Below are positions 1 to 8,800 of a stretch of DNA of 36,263 nucleotides, piece after piece (the first letter of the stretch is position 1; the number at the start of each line of letters is the position of its first letter). Below the pieces are notes generated by a model that was not told the origin of the DNA, searched no databases, and saw nothing but the letters and a program-made list of their open reading frames with translations. Origin of the DNA: Chondrus crispus (Eukaryota; Rhodophyta; Florideophyceae; Gigartinales; Gigartinaceae). Position numbers and translations under genes: made by a program. The stretch lies in NCBI RefSeq assembly GCF_000350225.1, contig NW_005178788.1, positions 41,894-78,156 on the forward strand, in the 5' to 3' direction.

Positions 1-17
1 GAAGCTGGCTGCCCCCT

Positions 18-164
18 CTATACAAGTTTGAATTGTGCGAAAAGAGCTGAGGCGGTGTAGATGAGACCAATAGATCCTAGGCGTACTTTTAGGGCCCGTG
101 GGAAATCAGTAAAGGACCAGAGTTGCTTCAAATCTTTGTAGTTCCATTCAACAGCAACGCGTAC
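18..164 (-). pseudogene. PIF/Harbinger-like DDE transposase, C-terminal fragment
   Basis: Reading the minus strand from 164 to the TAG at 18-20 gives a 48-residue open stretch that begins VRVAVEWNYKDLKQLWSF and continues through a hydrophobic YTASALFAQFKLV segment. This resembles the C-terminal end of Harbinger-type (DDE_Tnp_4) nuclease domains, where the catalytic Glu lies in an R-x-x-VEW-type motif; here E7 of the fragment. The sequence just before it reads ...GTGCAG, a possible splice acceptor, and a different frame at about 166-233 (with SAFRVRVQMQ) could be an upstream piece. A reading-frame change just before the stop would continue as LYRGGS, as in relatives. It is a truncated remnant abutting element 1. 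The family call comes from remembered motifs, not an alignment. Confidence 0.6.
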
Positions 165-233
165 TGCACCTTATCCAGGTAATATTGTCAACCTGTGTTG
201 CATCTGCACCCGCACGCGGAAGGCAGACTCGTC

Positions 234-2109
234 CTCCAACCTGCCTGGTCGAATCACGTGTCCCAGGTAGGTGACCGAGGTGTCAAAGAAGGCGCACTTC
301 GACAGCTTCAGCGACACGCCCGCGTCCCGCAGTAGGCGTAGAACCTCGTGGACGTGCGCGACGTGTTCCGTTACGGTCTTGGAGTAGATGATAACATCAT
401 CCAGGTAGACCGGAGCGGTTTTCCATTTTACCCGCGACAGTATGATGTCGACGGCCCGCTGAAAGGTCGCGGGGGCGTTCTTCAAACCGAACGGCATGCG
501 GAGGAAACGGTACAACCCGCAATGCAACGCGAACGTCGTCTTGTCGCGGTCCTCCTCGGCGATTTCTACTTGCCAATACCCGCTGTTGCAATCCAGCGTG
601 GTAAAGACAGTAGCGTCGCCGAGGGAATCGATGCACTCGTCCATCCTCGGCAACGGATAGGAATCCCGAACGGTGACTGCGTTGAGGTTTCTGTAGTCGA
701 CACAGAACCGCATGGTACCATCCTTTTTAGGGACAAATACCACGGGGCTTGCCCATTCGGCCGTGGCGGGTTCGATTACCCCTGCCCGGAGCATGCGGTC
801 GATCTCCGTTTTCTCTTTTTCCCGTGCGGTTGGTCCGGCGCGGTAAGGCGCCTGGTAAATCGGGCGAGCACCGGGCTTGAGCTCAATCCGGTGCTTTGTG
901 GCCCCGATTTTTCCCAGCCGGCCGGTCCACATGTCCTTGAATTCGGACAGTACCTCGAGGATCTCCGAGCGTACCTCCTCGTCCTCGGCACCGATGTGGA
1001 CGTCCTCCTGCCAGGCGTTGGGGTCCTCCTCAGGGGCGGCGGTGTCTTCGGTTTTATCCGTTCCAACCGCCCCGGGGTGCGCCTTGGGCGGCGTGGCTTG
1101 TTCAGCCCCGCCGTTGTCCGTACGGTTGTCAGCGGCTTCTTCCGCGCCCTCCTTTGCGGTTGAGAGGTTGGAATTAAATATCCCTCCCCCTTCCTTAGCT
1201 TCGGCCGCTTCCGCGGCCGAGTCGCCAAGGGTCAGGATGTGAGTGGGCGACGGAAGAGCCAGTCCGACCACGGTATGCTTCGGGATGTGAACCGAGCGGT
1301 GCCCAAAATTGCTGAGCATTACTGAGAACGGTTTTTCGGGGGCAACATCCATGACCCCCTGTGCCATGAGTGTCAAATTCCTGTGCGCGGTTTTTGGGGA
1401 GTTCTGTAAAAAACACAGCCCCCCACCGGCGTGGCGACCCTCACCATGGCCTGCGTCATCGGGGGAATTGTCACCCCTCTGACGAGGCGGATCTTCCGTG
1501 ACGGTGTGTTGGCGGGGAACGCCACCTGCTTCCGTTCGGGTTTATCCGACGGCGGTAGTTGTTGCGCGGTGCTCCTCGAGGCCATCTTGCAGTCGTGCCT
1601 CGAGGGGGTTGTTCCGACTAACGCCACGGGTGGCGCGTCGTGGAACACGACCTTCCGTTGCGGTGGGAGGATCGCCTTGACGTGGCGATCCAGGAAGGTC
1701 GTACCGAGGATACAGTCCACGGCGAGGCTCGTGACTACCAGGAACGGGACGCGCGCCACAAACTCACCGATTCGGACGAGCAGGGGGATTTCCCCTAGTG
1801 CCTTCATCGCGCGGTTTGACGCGTCGATGAGCGCTGGGCTCCGAACCGGTTTTATCGATGGTCGCCACGACTCGGCGACACACCGTAAATGGATGAGGTT
1901 CGGGCCGGCTCCTGAGTCCAGCACTGGTGTGATGGCGACGATCAACGCCTGCTTCTGACCAACCGTCGCGGAGCTCTTGTAATTCTGATTCTTGAAGAAG
2001 CAGATGGCCTGGACTTCCGTTCGGTTACCCGGCTGCGCTTCCACTGGCGCAGCCGGATCGGGGGTGCCTAAGCTTCTGAGGTTGGGCACGGGGAGAGACG
2101 TCGTCGCCT
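234..2109 (-). pseudogene. pol: Element 1 pol: protease and reverse transcriptase, broken and truncated
   Basis: The first part (2089-1373) carries the aspartic protease: LDSGAGPNLIH with the catalytic DSG, then the flap-side ILGTTFLDRH motif. The second part (1376 down to 234) is reverse transcriptase with VDYRNLNAVT, TTLDCNSGYW, LRMPFGLKNAPATFQ and the catalytic YLDD (VYLDDVIIYS). The two lie in different frames. The join is at about 1427, in VATPVGG..., where a run of five or six G appears one base short against elements 2 and 3. Similarity ends after RPGRLE, and the remaining 20 codons to the stop at 171 are unrelated. Pol is in the -1 frame relative to gag. It is non-functional as written, since integrase is absent. 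Confidence 0.85.
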
Positions 2110-4557
2110 CTACGCGTCCTCCCCGGCTTCCCCCGTCAGCAGCAAGTCCTCACGGGTCTCATCCGCGGCTCGCGCCACGGGGTCCTCGGTGTGGTCGAGG
2201 TGCGGTTCCTCGACCACGTTGACGCCCGCGGGGGCCGTTTGACGCTGGTTTCGCCAAGCGGACGGCCCCTGGCGGTTGAACGGGGATCCCGGGCGGAGGC
2301 CTTGCCGGATGCGTAGCTTCTGGTAGTTGGCCTCTCGTGCCTCCAGAAGCTTGGCCCGCAGGCCCGCATCGGCAACGACGGGGCACCCCTCTTGTCGGTG
2401 CGTGGTGTCCAGGCAGAACCGGCACGGTGGCGGTCCGGGAAATCTCCCGCCGGAGAACCGGACGCGTGGATCCTGCCCTTGCCTCCCGTACGGTGCTGTG
2501 CGCACGTCGCCAGGGTTGGCGGGCGGAACCGGGGCGCCCGCCGTCGAGGCTGCCGGCGACGGATAGTAACTCGTCGGTGGCGAGCTCATCGAGGTCGGCG
2601 TGGCGGTTTGGTCCGTCACGGCCAGGATTGCTTCTTCAGCAAATCCCCCGGCCGTCGGGATGTCGGATGCCGACTCAACCGACAGCACGGGCCTCGTCCT
2701 TGCGGTGCGGTCAAATCTTCTAGCCGCTCCGGACGGCTCTCGGTGCGCCATGGCGGACATCCCCTGTCGACGGGAAGCCCGATTGGTTTCCCCGATCGCT
2801 TGCGCGTATCGAGCACGGATTGGTAATCGACATCCGGGTGCGTGGCGAGGTAATTACGGACCTGCGCGCACGTGGCGGGAAGTAACCCCTCGACGAATAG
2901 GGACTTCAACCGCCGGTCGGAGAATACCGTACCGCATCGGAGGGCCTTGTCCCAGAGGTGGTTACTGTAGACCTCCTCCGTCATGTTTGAACTCTGACGG
3001 AAGGAGGTCACGTCCCCAACCGCTTCGGAAATTACCTCGTCGGTAGCATAGGTGCGCAACAGAAAGTTGACCACCTGGGGATATGTCCGGAGCAGCTCGC
3101 GCCGCTCCACGTCAACCGCCATGGTATTTCCATTGAGACGGGACTGGAGTAGGGCGTGAGCCTGACCGGTGAGGTAGAATTGGAAGCACCACACGGCGGC
3201 TCCTTCGGTAATCCCGTTGTGGTCGCACGCCATCTTGAGGCGTGCGAGGAATCCCAATACCGCAATCGGATCTTGACCGCTGAACGTGTGGGACCTCATC
3301 TGCACGTCCAGTTTTTCCGGTAACGGTTAATGTGCCGCGCTACTGTAGAGTCGTAGCGCGAGCTACGCCGTTCCAGGCGGTAGGTCTTGTAGTTGACGGC
3401 CTTGGTAAACAGGTCATTGAGGGGCCTGATTACCGTGGGCCGTCGCTCGTCGCTCGTCGGGGCAGCCCGGCGGCGTCTGCTCGAGCGACGAAGCCCCTCA
3501 TCCGACTCGGTGTGGTAGTCTTCCCAGTCGGACGGGTCGTGCCGGTGCCGGTCTCGGCTTCTATCGCGGCGTGCCCTGTGGCCCCGCCTGCGAGAGTCTT
3601 CCGAACCGGATGGGTCATCATCGGAGGGGTATCCTCCCCCTCCGGCATCGCGGTATCGCCCGTGGCGTGCCTCGCGGTTATCGCGGTATCGCCAGCGGCG
3701 TTCCTCGCGGTCTTCATCCGTCCTGTGACGGGGGTCTTCTGCCTCGGAATACCGGGTGTATTCCGCTTCGGTCCTGTGCGTGCCGGGTGCACGTCTTCTG
3801 CTCAACCGGTACGGGTCCCGATTCTCTGTCTCGGGGAGCCCCAGGCGGTTGTCTGTCCCGCGGGGGCCGCCCGTACCGGCGAGTATGGGGGGACATTTTC
3901 TGTGGTCCTCCCTGTAGCACCGTGAACGATTGGGAGATAGATGTCTCTGCCCTCCGGGTGAGGGTCCATCCTATCAATCCCGGGTACGGCGCCGATCGGA
4001 TAAGCGATATTAAAGCTTGAGCCCGGAATGGTTTCACGGCGCGGCGCCGGCGGCGGTACCGCGCCTCCCGTTTCGGTGAATGTCGTGGCCAGACGGATGG
4101 CCACGGCGGAGCTAATAGCTCCCTTTAGAGCCAATGCGGTCGGAGATTCGTCCTCCTCCGCGGCGAGCGCTGCCACCACCTCGTCGCGTACGAGGGGGGC
4201 GATCTTCTCGTCCAGCAGGGCGCGGAGCGCGGTGTCCGCATGCTCCGCCACCAGTCTTGGTGCCGTTCGGTCGAGGCAAACCTGGACGACCTGAGGTAGT
4301 TCCTCAGCGAGGAAATCCTCCATCCAGGTTTGTAATCGCGGGAGTAACGCGTCGTACAGTACTTGTACGCGGTTCCCCCCACCAGCCGGTAGCCCGGCGG
4401 TGGTGTCCGAAACGGAAGGGGTCTTCTGGCCCCTGGTAGACGGCGGGCGTAGCAGGGCTTCCGGATTGTCGATCCGAGGGCGCTGTGCGCCTCTGCCACT
4501 GCGGGTACTTGCTCGCCCGGAGGCGGTATCTTCTCCGGTGGAATCCGCACGGTTCAT
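2110..4557 (-). pseudogene. gag: Element 1 gag, three frame breaks
   Basis: Four consecutive frames together cover a normal-length Gag: 4557-3802 (start MNRADSTGED, aligned with the starts of the other two Gags), 3805-3296 (Arg/Asp/Gly-rich linker with a single RYRDAGGGGYPSDD unit), 3305-2616 (capsid-like region with SGQDPIAVLGFLARLKMACD and FQFYLTGQAHALLQSRL) and 2760-2110 (zinc knuckle CRFCLDTTHRQEGC, CX2CX4HX4C). Each change equals loss of one base; one is visible at about 3312-3318, where an A run is shorter than in element 2. The frame ends in TGEAGEDA-stop, as in element 2. Gag packages the genomic RNA in virus-like particles. This copy could not do so as written. Confidence 0.85.
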
Positions 4558-4663
4558 CGTCGATGATCACTGGCGATCGACGCGGTGATTTTCGACCTCT
4601 TTCAATCCGATCGGTAGTTGCTCGCGCTGGCGATCCAGTGCGGGCTCAACCTCTGTAGTTATT

Positions 4664-4681
4664 CCCTCCACAAGAGTACCA
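4664..4681 (-). other. Element 1 primer-binding site
   Basis: Minus strand reads TGGTACTCTTGTGGAGGG three bases inside the LTR edge. The same 18 bases follow the 5' LTR in elements 2 and 3. The 5'-TGG is complementary to a tRNA CCA end. GTAGTTAT (4655-4662) and ATAACTAC (4691-4698) flank it as an inverted repeat. The primer tRNA was not identified; the implied UACCA 3' end would fit an A1:U72 tRNA such as eukaryotic initiator tRNA. Confidence 0.65.
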
Positions 4682-4684
4682 AAA

Positions 4685-5903
4685 TGTGGTATAACTACCT
4701 TCGTCCCGACCACTCGGAACGAGGGGGGTTAGAGGTAAGAGAGCGCGCGCCGCTGGGTAACCCACGCGAGCGCAAACCGTACGGAAGGACTCGAAAAGAG
4801 GAAAGGCTCACGTGGCCGGTGACGCGCAGCCGGTCGGTGGTGTCAGATCCGGACGGCCGGTCACGGGTTAGAAGCCTGAACTAAAGGAAACCCGGAACGG
4901 TGTTAGCACTTAGCCGTAAAGGGAAGGGAGGCGAGTCTGCCCCCGTTTACTGGAACGGAGCAGGTGCCCCTGGTCTTAACCCCTAAGTGGGACGCCAGGA
5001 CACCTGTCCCGCTACAGTAGCTGTTACATACTGTATACCAGCTACTGTACTAAATTGGCTAATTTGTGCCATTAACCACTAATTGCTAATTACTTACCGG
5101 ATGGGTCGCACACGTGTGCCCGTGGCCACGACCGGCGCCAACGGTTGTGTCACGTGTACGCCGTGGAGGTACTACTGTGCTCGCAGAGGGCGCGTGCACG
5201 ATTACTACAGTAGTAACCGCCCGTCTCGGCGGTTCTCATCTCTCGCCGGGGGTCGCGGTGTGGAGTTGTACCAAAACGTGCACTACTGTTGCAGCTAGTC
5301 CAAGCCGCATACCTCACCGATTGCGGACGCAGCAGGATCTGAAAGTAGTCCTCGAGTTTACCTCCAGCTCGCCTGTAGCTTCCTCGATACCTTTCGTACA
5401 TGCGCGTCGCGTCTATCTTATACTCCCGATACCCGCCGCCCTTGGCGGCCGTTCCGTCCCCCAGGTCCCGTGCCGGCACCAGCTGCCCCCCCCCGAGACT
5501 CGGGCCGTTGCCTCAGCCCCTCCGTCGCGATCTCCTGGTCTTCTTAAGTCTCCTGTCCTCTCCGATCTCGCCGTTCTCCTTGGCACACCGCCGAGCCCAA
5601 CGTTATGCCCACGTCCGACGTCTTGTCCGCGCTTCCGCCCGACACCTCCCTTGGTTCGGGCGGCTCCTCTCAGCGCCTTGTGTCAGCCTCCAGCCCAACG
5701 ATACCACCGGGTCCAAACGTTCTCGTCCTCCCGCAACGTCCTCGCTTCCGCGCAACGTCCTCGCTTCCCCGCAACGTCCTCGCCTCCCCTAGATTCTCTC
5801 ACCCGACAGTGTCGGGGTGTGCCGCGCATTGAACGCCAGGCCATAGGCTGCAGCTCTCACGTGTAACACGTGTCGCGTAGAAATCAAATTTGAATCCGCA
5901 ACA
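4685..5903 (-). repeat. Element 1 5' LTR
   Basis: In element orientation it starts TGTTGCGG (at 5903) and ends TATACCACA (at 4685), directly before the primer-binding site. The part from 4685 to about 5060 is recognisably related to the element-2 LTR: both contain CCCCCGTTTACTGG, GGACACCTGTCCC and a GGTTAGAAGCC stretch. The rest (U3 side, about 5100-5900) is different, pyrimidine-rich on the plus strand, and makes this LTR nearly twice the length of the element-2 LTR. The right boundary is inferred from where element-2 LTR sequence resumes (CTACTGTACACG at 5904) and from TG...CA ends. The second LTR is not in the window, so the limits are not confirmed by a pair. Confidence 0.65.
5732..5787. 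repeat. Tandem repeat, three copies of 18-19 bp
   Basis: Three successive copies of CGCAACGTCCTCGCTTCC begin at 5732, 5751 and 5770; the last has one change. They lie in the U3 part of the element 1 LTR, where short tandem repeats often act as enhancer units. No function is shown here. Confidence 0.85.
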
Positions 5904-6039
5904 CTACTGTACACGTACGCCAGATTACGACCGCTCAGCATGCGCGCGCGCTCGCTACACGTGGGCACAGCCGCCCACGTGTATACCGTATACGGCCGTC
6001 CGATGACCTCCGCGCGCTCGCGCCGGTCATTATACTACA
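5904..6039 (-). repeat. Element 2 3' LTR, truncated piece
   Basis: The plus strand ends in CATTATACTACA at 6039, so the LTR starts TGTAGTATAATG in element orientation, exactly like the 5' LTR (ending at 16511) and the solo LTR at 29029. It matches 16376-16511 nearly base for base and stops at 5904, where element 1 begins. It contains the palindrome arms ACACGTGGGC and GCCCACGTGT. Confidence 0.85.
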
Positions 6040-6054
6040 GACCTCCCCCCTTAG
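6040..6054 (-). other. Element 2 polypurine tract
   Basis: Minus strand reads CTAAGGGGGGAGGTC immediately before the TGTAG start of the 3' LTR, the place and composition expected for the plus-strand DNA primer of an LTR retrotransposon. It also confirms that 5904-6039 is the 3' and not the 5' LTR. Confidence 0.75.
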
Positions 6055-6130
6055 CTTTCGCTACGTCCTCGTAGCGACCCTCTACTCGAGCGCGCGGGTC
6101 CGTTCCGGACGTTTCCTTCTATCGCGCACG

Positions 6131-7111
6131 ATGCGGGAACAGAAGCCCCTCCGTGTGGACGATCATGCCCCCTGGCTCGTCAGCGAGCTGGCGGTATATA
6201 ACGGCGCGAGTTCGACCGATTCGGAGAGCGCGTCTTCCGATTCTCCCCACGCGATCCACACTGACCCCCCAACTCTTCCCCAACACTCCCCTGCGAACTC
6301 CGAAACCTCCTCCGACAGCGACGACGACATTCCCCTACAGCGGCTCTTCAACCAACCGATGGACGGTCATCGCGACACTCCGGCTGTGCGCGCGTACCGG
6401 CAGCCGTTGAGCCCGCCTCGGGCTCCGGCAGCGACGCCGGTCGGTCCCACCTTCCAACCGCGGCGACGCCTTCGCGGCGGCCTGCAACCGCCCCCTGGAG
6501 TGGCGGGGCCCGCGCAAGCGCCAATTGATTCGCCCGTACCGGTCGCTCCGCCACCGCTGGGCGCCCAAGCAACACAGTCCCCGCCGCTGCCCCTCGTGGG
6601 CGTGGCTCCAAGAATGGTCGAGGCGGACCCGGAGCTCCCCGTGGAGCTGCCGCCGCCTCCCATGTCGCCGCTGCCCGCTGCGGGTACGGCGCTCACAAGG
6701 GCCGCTTCCGAGGCGCCGTACGCGGCGCCGGCGCCGTCGAGTAGCGTAGCGCTTGCGCCGGCCGGACGGGGAGCGACAACGTCGCTGGGGCGGGTATTCA
6801 CGGCCCCGAGTACCCCGGGCTGGCTGCGCAGCGGCGTCGGTTCAATACAGTTGCTGTGGCCCGGGTCCTCGACGGACCCCCCGCCGCCGGCGCGCACGCC
6901 GACGCGCTGCGGGCCTCAAGCCTCCGCTTACGGTCGAGGAGTACGTTCAGCGGAACTTGCTGGACGCGGCGAGGTTCGCGGCCATTCCGATGGTGCGCGC
7001 GATCAAGACTCCGTCCGGACGCGGTGCCGTGGCGCAAGAGAACCGCGCCGGCCCGTGGAAGGCGCGGTGGCGTCACGCTCCGTGTCGGACGGCGGCCGCG
7101 GCGGGCAGTGA
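6131..7111 (+). CDS. Antisense ORF of element 2, N-terminal frame (unknown function)
   Basis: This frame opens only 91 bases from the edge of the element 2 3' LTR and runs opposite to gag and pol. It starts MREQKPLRVDD and is rich in Ser, Asp, Pro and Ala, with an acidic patch (SSDSDDDIPLQ at about residues 61-71) and long Pro-rich stretches. From about residue 255 it becomes Arg/Gly-rich and looks like a wrong-frame reading, while the overlapping frame at 6753-8624 becomes protein-like at the same place. I infer one protein of about 830 residues read across the two frames, through an indel, a splice or a sequencing error near 6860-6910. No family recognised. A promoter could lie in or next to the 3' LTR. 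Confidence 0.55.
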   Translation: MREQKPLRVDDHAPWLVSELAVYNGASSTDSESASSDSPHAIHTDPPTLPQHSPANSETSSDSDDDIPLQRLFNQPMDGHRDTPAVRAYRQPLSPPRAPAATPVGPTFQPRRRLRGGLQPPPGVAGPAQAPIDSPVPVAPPPLGAQATQSPPLPLVGVAPRMVEADPELPVELPPPPMSPLPAAGTALTRAASEAPYAAPAPSSSVALAPAGRGATTSLGRVFTAPSTPGWLRSGVGSIQLLWPGSSTDPPPPARTPTRCGPQASAYGRGVRSAELAGRGEVRGHSDGARDQDSVRTRCRGAREPRRPVEGAVASRSVSDGGRGGQ

Positions 7112-8624
7112 CTTGCTCTACGTCCGCTGCGAGGGCGAGGAAAAGTACCACATCTCGCTGCTGAACCTCTTCGGTCGGTATCGCCGCTACGAGGGCCTCG
7201 CGCCCGACGTCCGCTTGGTGGCCTTTCCGCGGCCTTTCGACAGCTGGTACAGCGTTGCAAACCGAGCGCGGTGGGGTGAGGACGCAGCGCGCGAGAGTCG
7301 GCTGCGCTGGCGCCGGGTGGAAGATTTCTTCCACATATGGCACAGCACCGAGTTTTTCTCGGTGCCCAGCGCCGCGCGGCGTGGCCTGTACCCCGCGCTC
7401 CCGCCGAACTGGTCGACGTTCGAGGCGCCGGAGTACCTGTGCGTACCGACGCCGAGCGTCATGGCGTACGTGGCGGCGCATTGGTTGCCGCTCGGCCGAT
7501 CGGAATCCGCGGAAACGGAGCGAACGCGCGTCTTGGTGCACGCGATCATGCTTTCCGAATGGGCGGTCTTGGCCTTCCTGTGCTTCTTGCACGCCGCTCG
7601 CGAGGGACTGCCGTTCTTCACGAAGTGTCCCGACCCGCGGCTGATTGCGCGGCGCGAGGAACCGTTCGGTGAGCGCGGCCTGCTCTTCCGCCTCTCGGCG
7701 GGGCTCATCGATTTAATCCGCTCGGTCGGTATCGCGGAGATCCTCGAGGGTACGGCGTTTGACGCGGCGTACGCGACGCAGCTGTTGGCCTTCACCGAGG
7801 GTATGGATTGGAGCGGCCGGCCGGACTTCGCGTGGTTCAGCTGGAACCAGCGGTGTACCCTACCGATGCCCGCCGGAGCCGAGGCAGAGACCGGTGCCGA
7901 TGGTGGCAGCGCGGCCCCCGGTCCAGCGGACGCGACCGTCGCGGTCGACGTGGACGGAGCAGTCGACACGGTCGACGCGGGTGACACGGGCGGCTTGCTT
8001 GCCGATGCCGACATCGCGCCGCCGCGCGATGCGGGAGCCGGTGCGGTGAGGAGCGTCGTCGAGACCGCGGTACCGGCCCGCGGCGGATCCGCTCGCGTGG
8101 CCTCGATCCAGAGCGACTCACCGAAGGGGTTAAGAGAACCCCCCGGTGTCGTGGGAAATTCGGCCCCCACCTCAAGCCCCCCACACATCAGCGTGGTGAC
8201 CGGTACCGAAGGCGATCATCGTCCCGTTCCGATGCCGCCTCCTCCAGCTCCGCAACCGTCCGGCCGGTCTTCCCCGGAGCGCCTCTGTGAGGAGGCCGCG
8301 TTCACTGCCCTGCAGTACGCTTGCTCCTTCGAGGGGGCAACAGTTTCTTCGTCGGTTGAGCAGGCGCTGCTGCAGGCGCGCGAGTGGATGCACCAAGCCA
8401 AGCAGCTGGAGACAACCGTCGCGGCGCTCCGAGAGGCCTCCACCGCGGCGGAGCGTGAGCGCGTCGAGCATCACGACAAGCTCCGCGGCGTGCAGGACAT
8501 CCTCGCGGTCATCAGCCAACGTCTCGCGGCGCCGCCGATGCCTGCCGCTACGGTCGGGGCCTCGCGCCCCGCGCCCGAAGATGCCGCGGCGGCTCCGCCG
8601 GCTAAGCGCACGCGTCGTTCTTGA
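6753..8624 (+). CDS. Antisense ORF of element 2, main frame (unknown function, coiled coil)
   Basis: Codon 1 of the open frame is at 6753, but protein-like sequence starts near residue 55 (KPPLTVEEYVQRNLL), so the real N-terminus is probably the 6131 frame. Residues about 60-380 look globular, rich in aromatics and Trp (FFHIWHSTEFFSV, WSTFEAPEYLCVPTP, WAVLAFLCFLHAA), with no zinc or nuclease motif that I recognise. Residues 380-530 are Ala/Asp/Pro-rich. Residues about 533-592 form a likely coiled coil, and the end AKRTRRS is basic, a possible nuclear signal. Third codon positions are strongly G/C. It ends 176 bases from the end of pol, with which it converges. It lies between pol and the 3' LTR, where some plant gypsy elements also carry antisense ORFs. 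It could be a captured host gene or an element-encoded regulator. Confidence 0.65.
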   Translation: MRRPDGERQRRWGGYSRPRVPRAGCAAASVQYSCCGPGPRRTPRRRRARRRAAGLKPPLTVEEYVQRNLLDAARFAAIPMVRAIKTPSGRGAVAQENRAGPWKARWRHAPCRTAAAAGSDLLYVRCEGEEKYHISLLNLFGRYRRYEGLAPDVRLVAFPRPFDSWYSVANRARWGEDAARESRLRWRRVEDFFHIWHSTEFFSVPSAARRGLYPALPPNWSTFEAPEYLCVPTPSVMAYVAAHWLPLGRSESAETERTRVLVHAIMLSEWAVLAFLCFLHAAREGLPFFTKCPDPRLIARREEPFGERGLLFRLSAGLIDLIRSVGIAEILEGTAFDAAYATQLLAFTEGMDWSGRPDFAWFSWNQRCTLPMPAGAEAETGADGGSAAPGPADATVAVDVDGAVDTVDAGDTGGLLADADIAPPRDAGAGAVRSVVETAVPARGGSARVASIQSDSPKGLREPPGVVGNSAPTSSPPHISVVTGTEGDHRPVPMPPPPAPQPSGRSSPERLCEEAAFTALQYACSFEGATVSSSVEQALLQAREWMHQAKQLETTVAALREASTAAERERVEHHDKLRGVQDILAVISQRLAAPPMPAATVGASRPAPEDAAAAPPAKRTRRS

Positions 8625-8800
8625 GCCCCGACCCGTTGGTCGCCCCCTTTCGCGTAGCCCATTAGGGGCTTCGCCCACAGTAAACAGAGCCGACTAGCGG
8701 TGTTCCTTGCCTTCTCCTTTTGGCGCGTGCGGGCGGCAGTGCACGACGCGCGCGAGCGAGGTCGTCCTGGCGGTTCGGCCATGCGAGGCCGGAAGAAGCG

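Larger units (their letters stand above)
234..5903 (-). mobile_element. Element 1: truncated Ty3/gypsy chromovirus
   Basis: Order on the minus strand: 5' LTR (4685-5903), primer-binding site, gag (4557-2110), protease and reverse transcriptase (about 2109-234). Similarity to elements 2 and 3 stops abruptly after the conserved IRPGRLE in reverse transcriptase, at about 233/234, where Harbinger-like sequence begins; RNase H, integrase, chromodomain and 3' LTR are therefore missing. Gag has three frame breaks and pol at least one. The right end (...GCAACA, 5903) is followed directly by a piece of the element-2 LTR, so element 1 seems to have inserted into the 3' LTR of element 2. The matching left junction is not in the window. 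Confidence 0.8.

Noticed and set aside
348..1163. 271-codon open frame on the plus strand opposite element 1 pol
   Set aside because: It mirrors protease/reverse transcriptase codons on the other strand and has no own motifs; the frame is open because of the G/C-rich codon use of pol.
6793..6849. Possible intron (GTATTC...ATACAG) in the antisense ORF
   Set aside because: Its length of 57 is a multiple of three, so removing it would not repair the frame change.
7187..8188. 333-codon minus-strand frame opposite the antisense ORF
   Set aside because: It lies in the sense direction of element 2, but its Ser/Arg/Pro composition looks like a mirror of the plus-strand frame, which has a globular middle and coiled coil.
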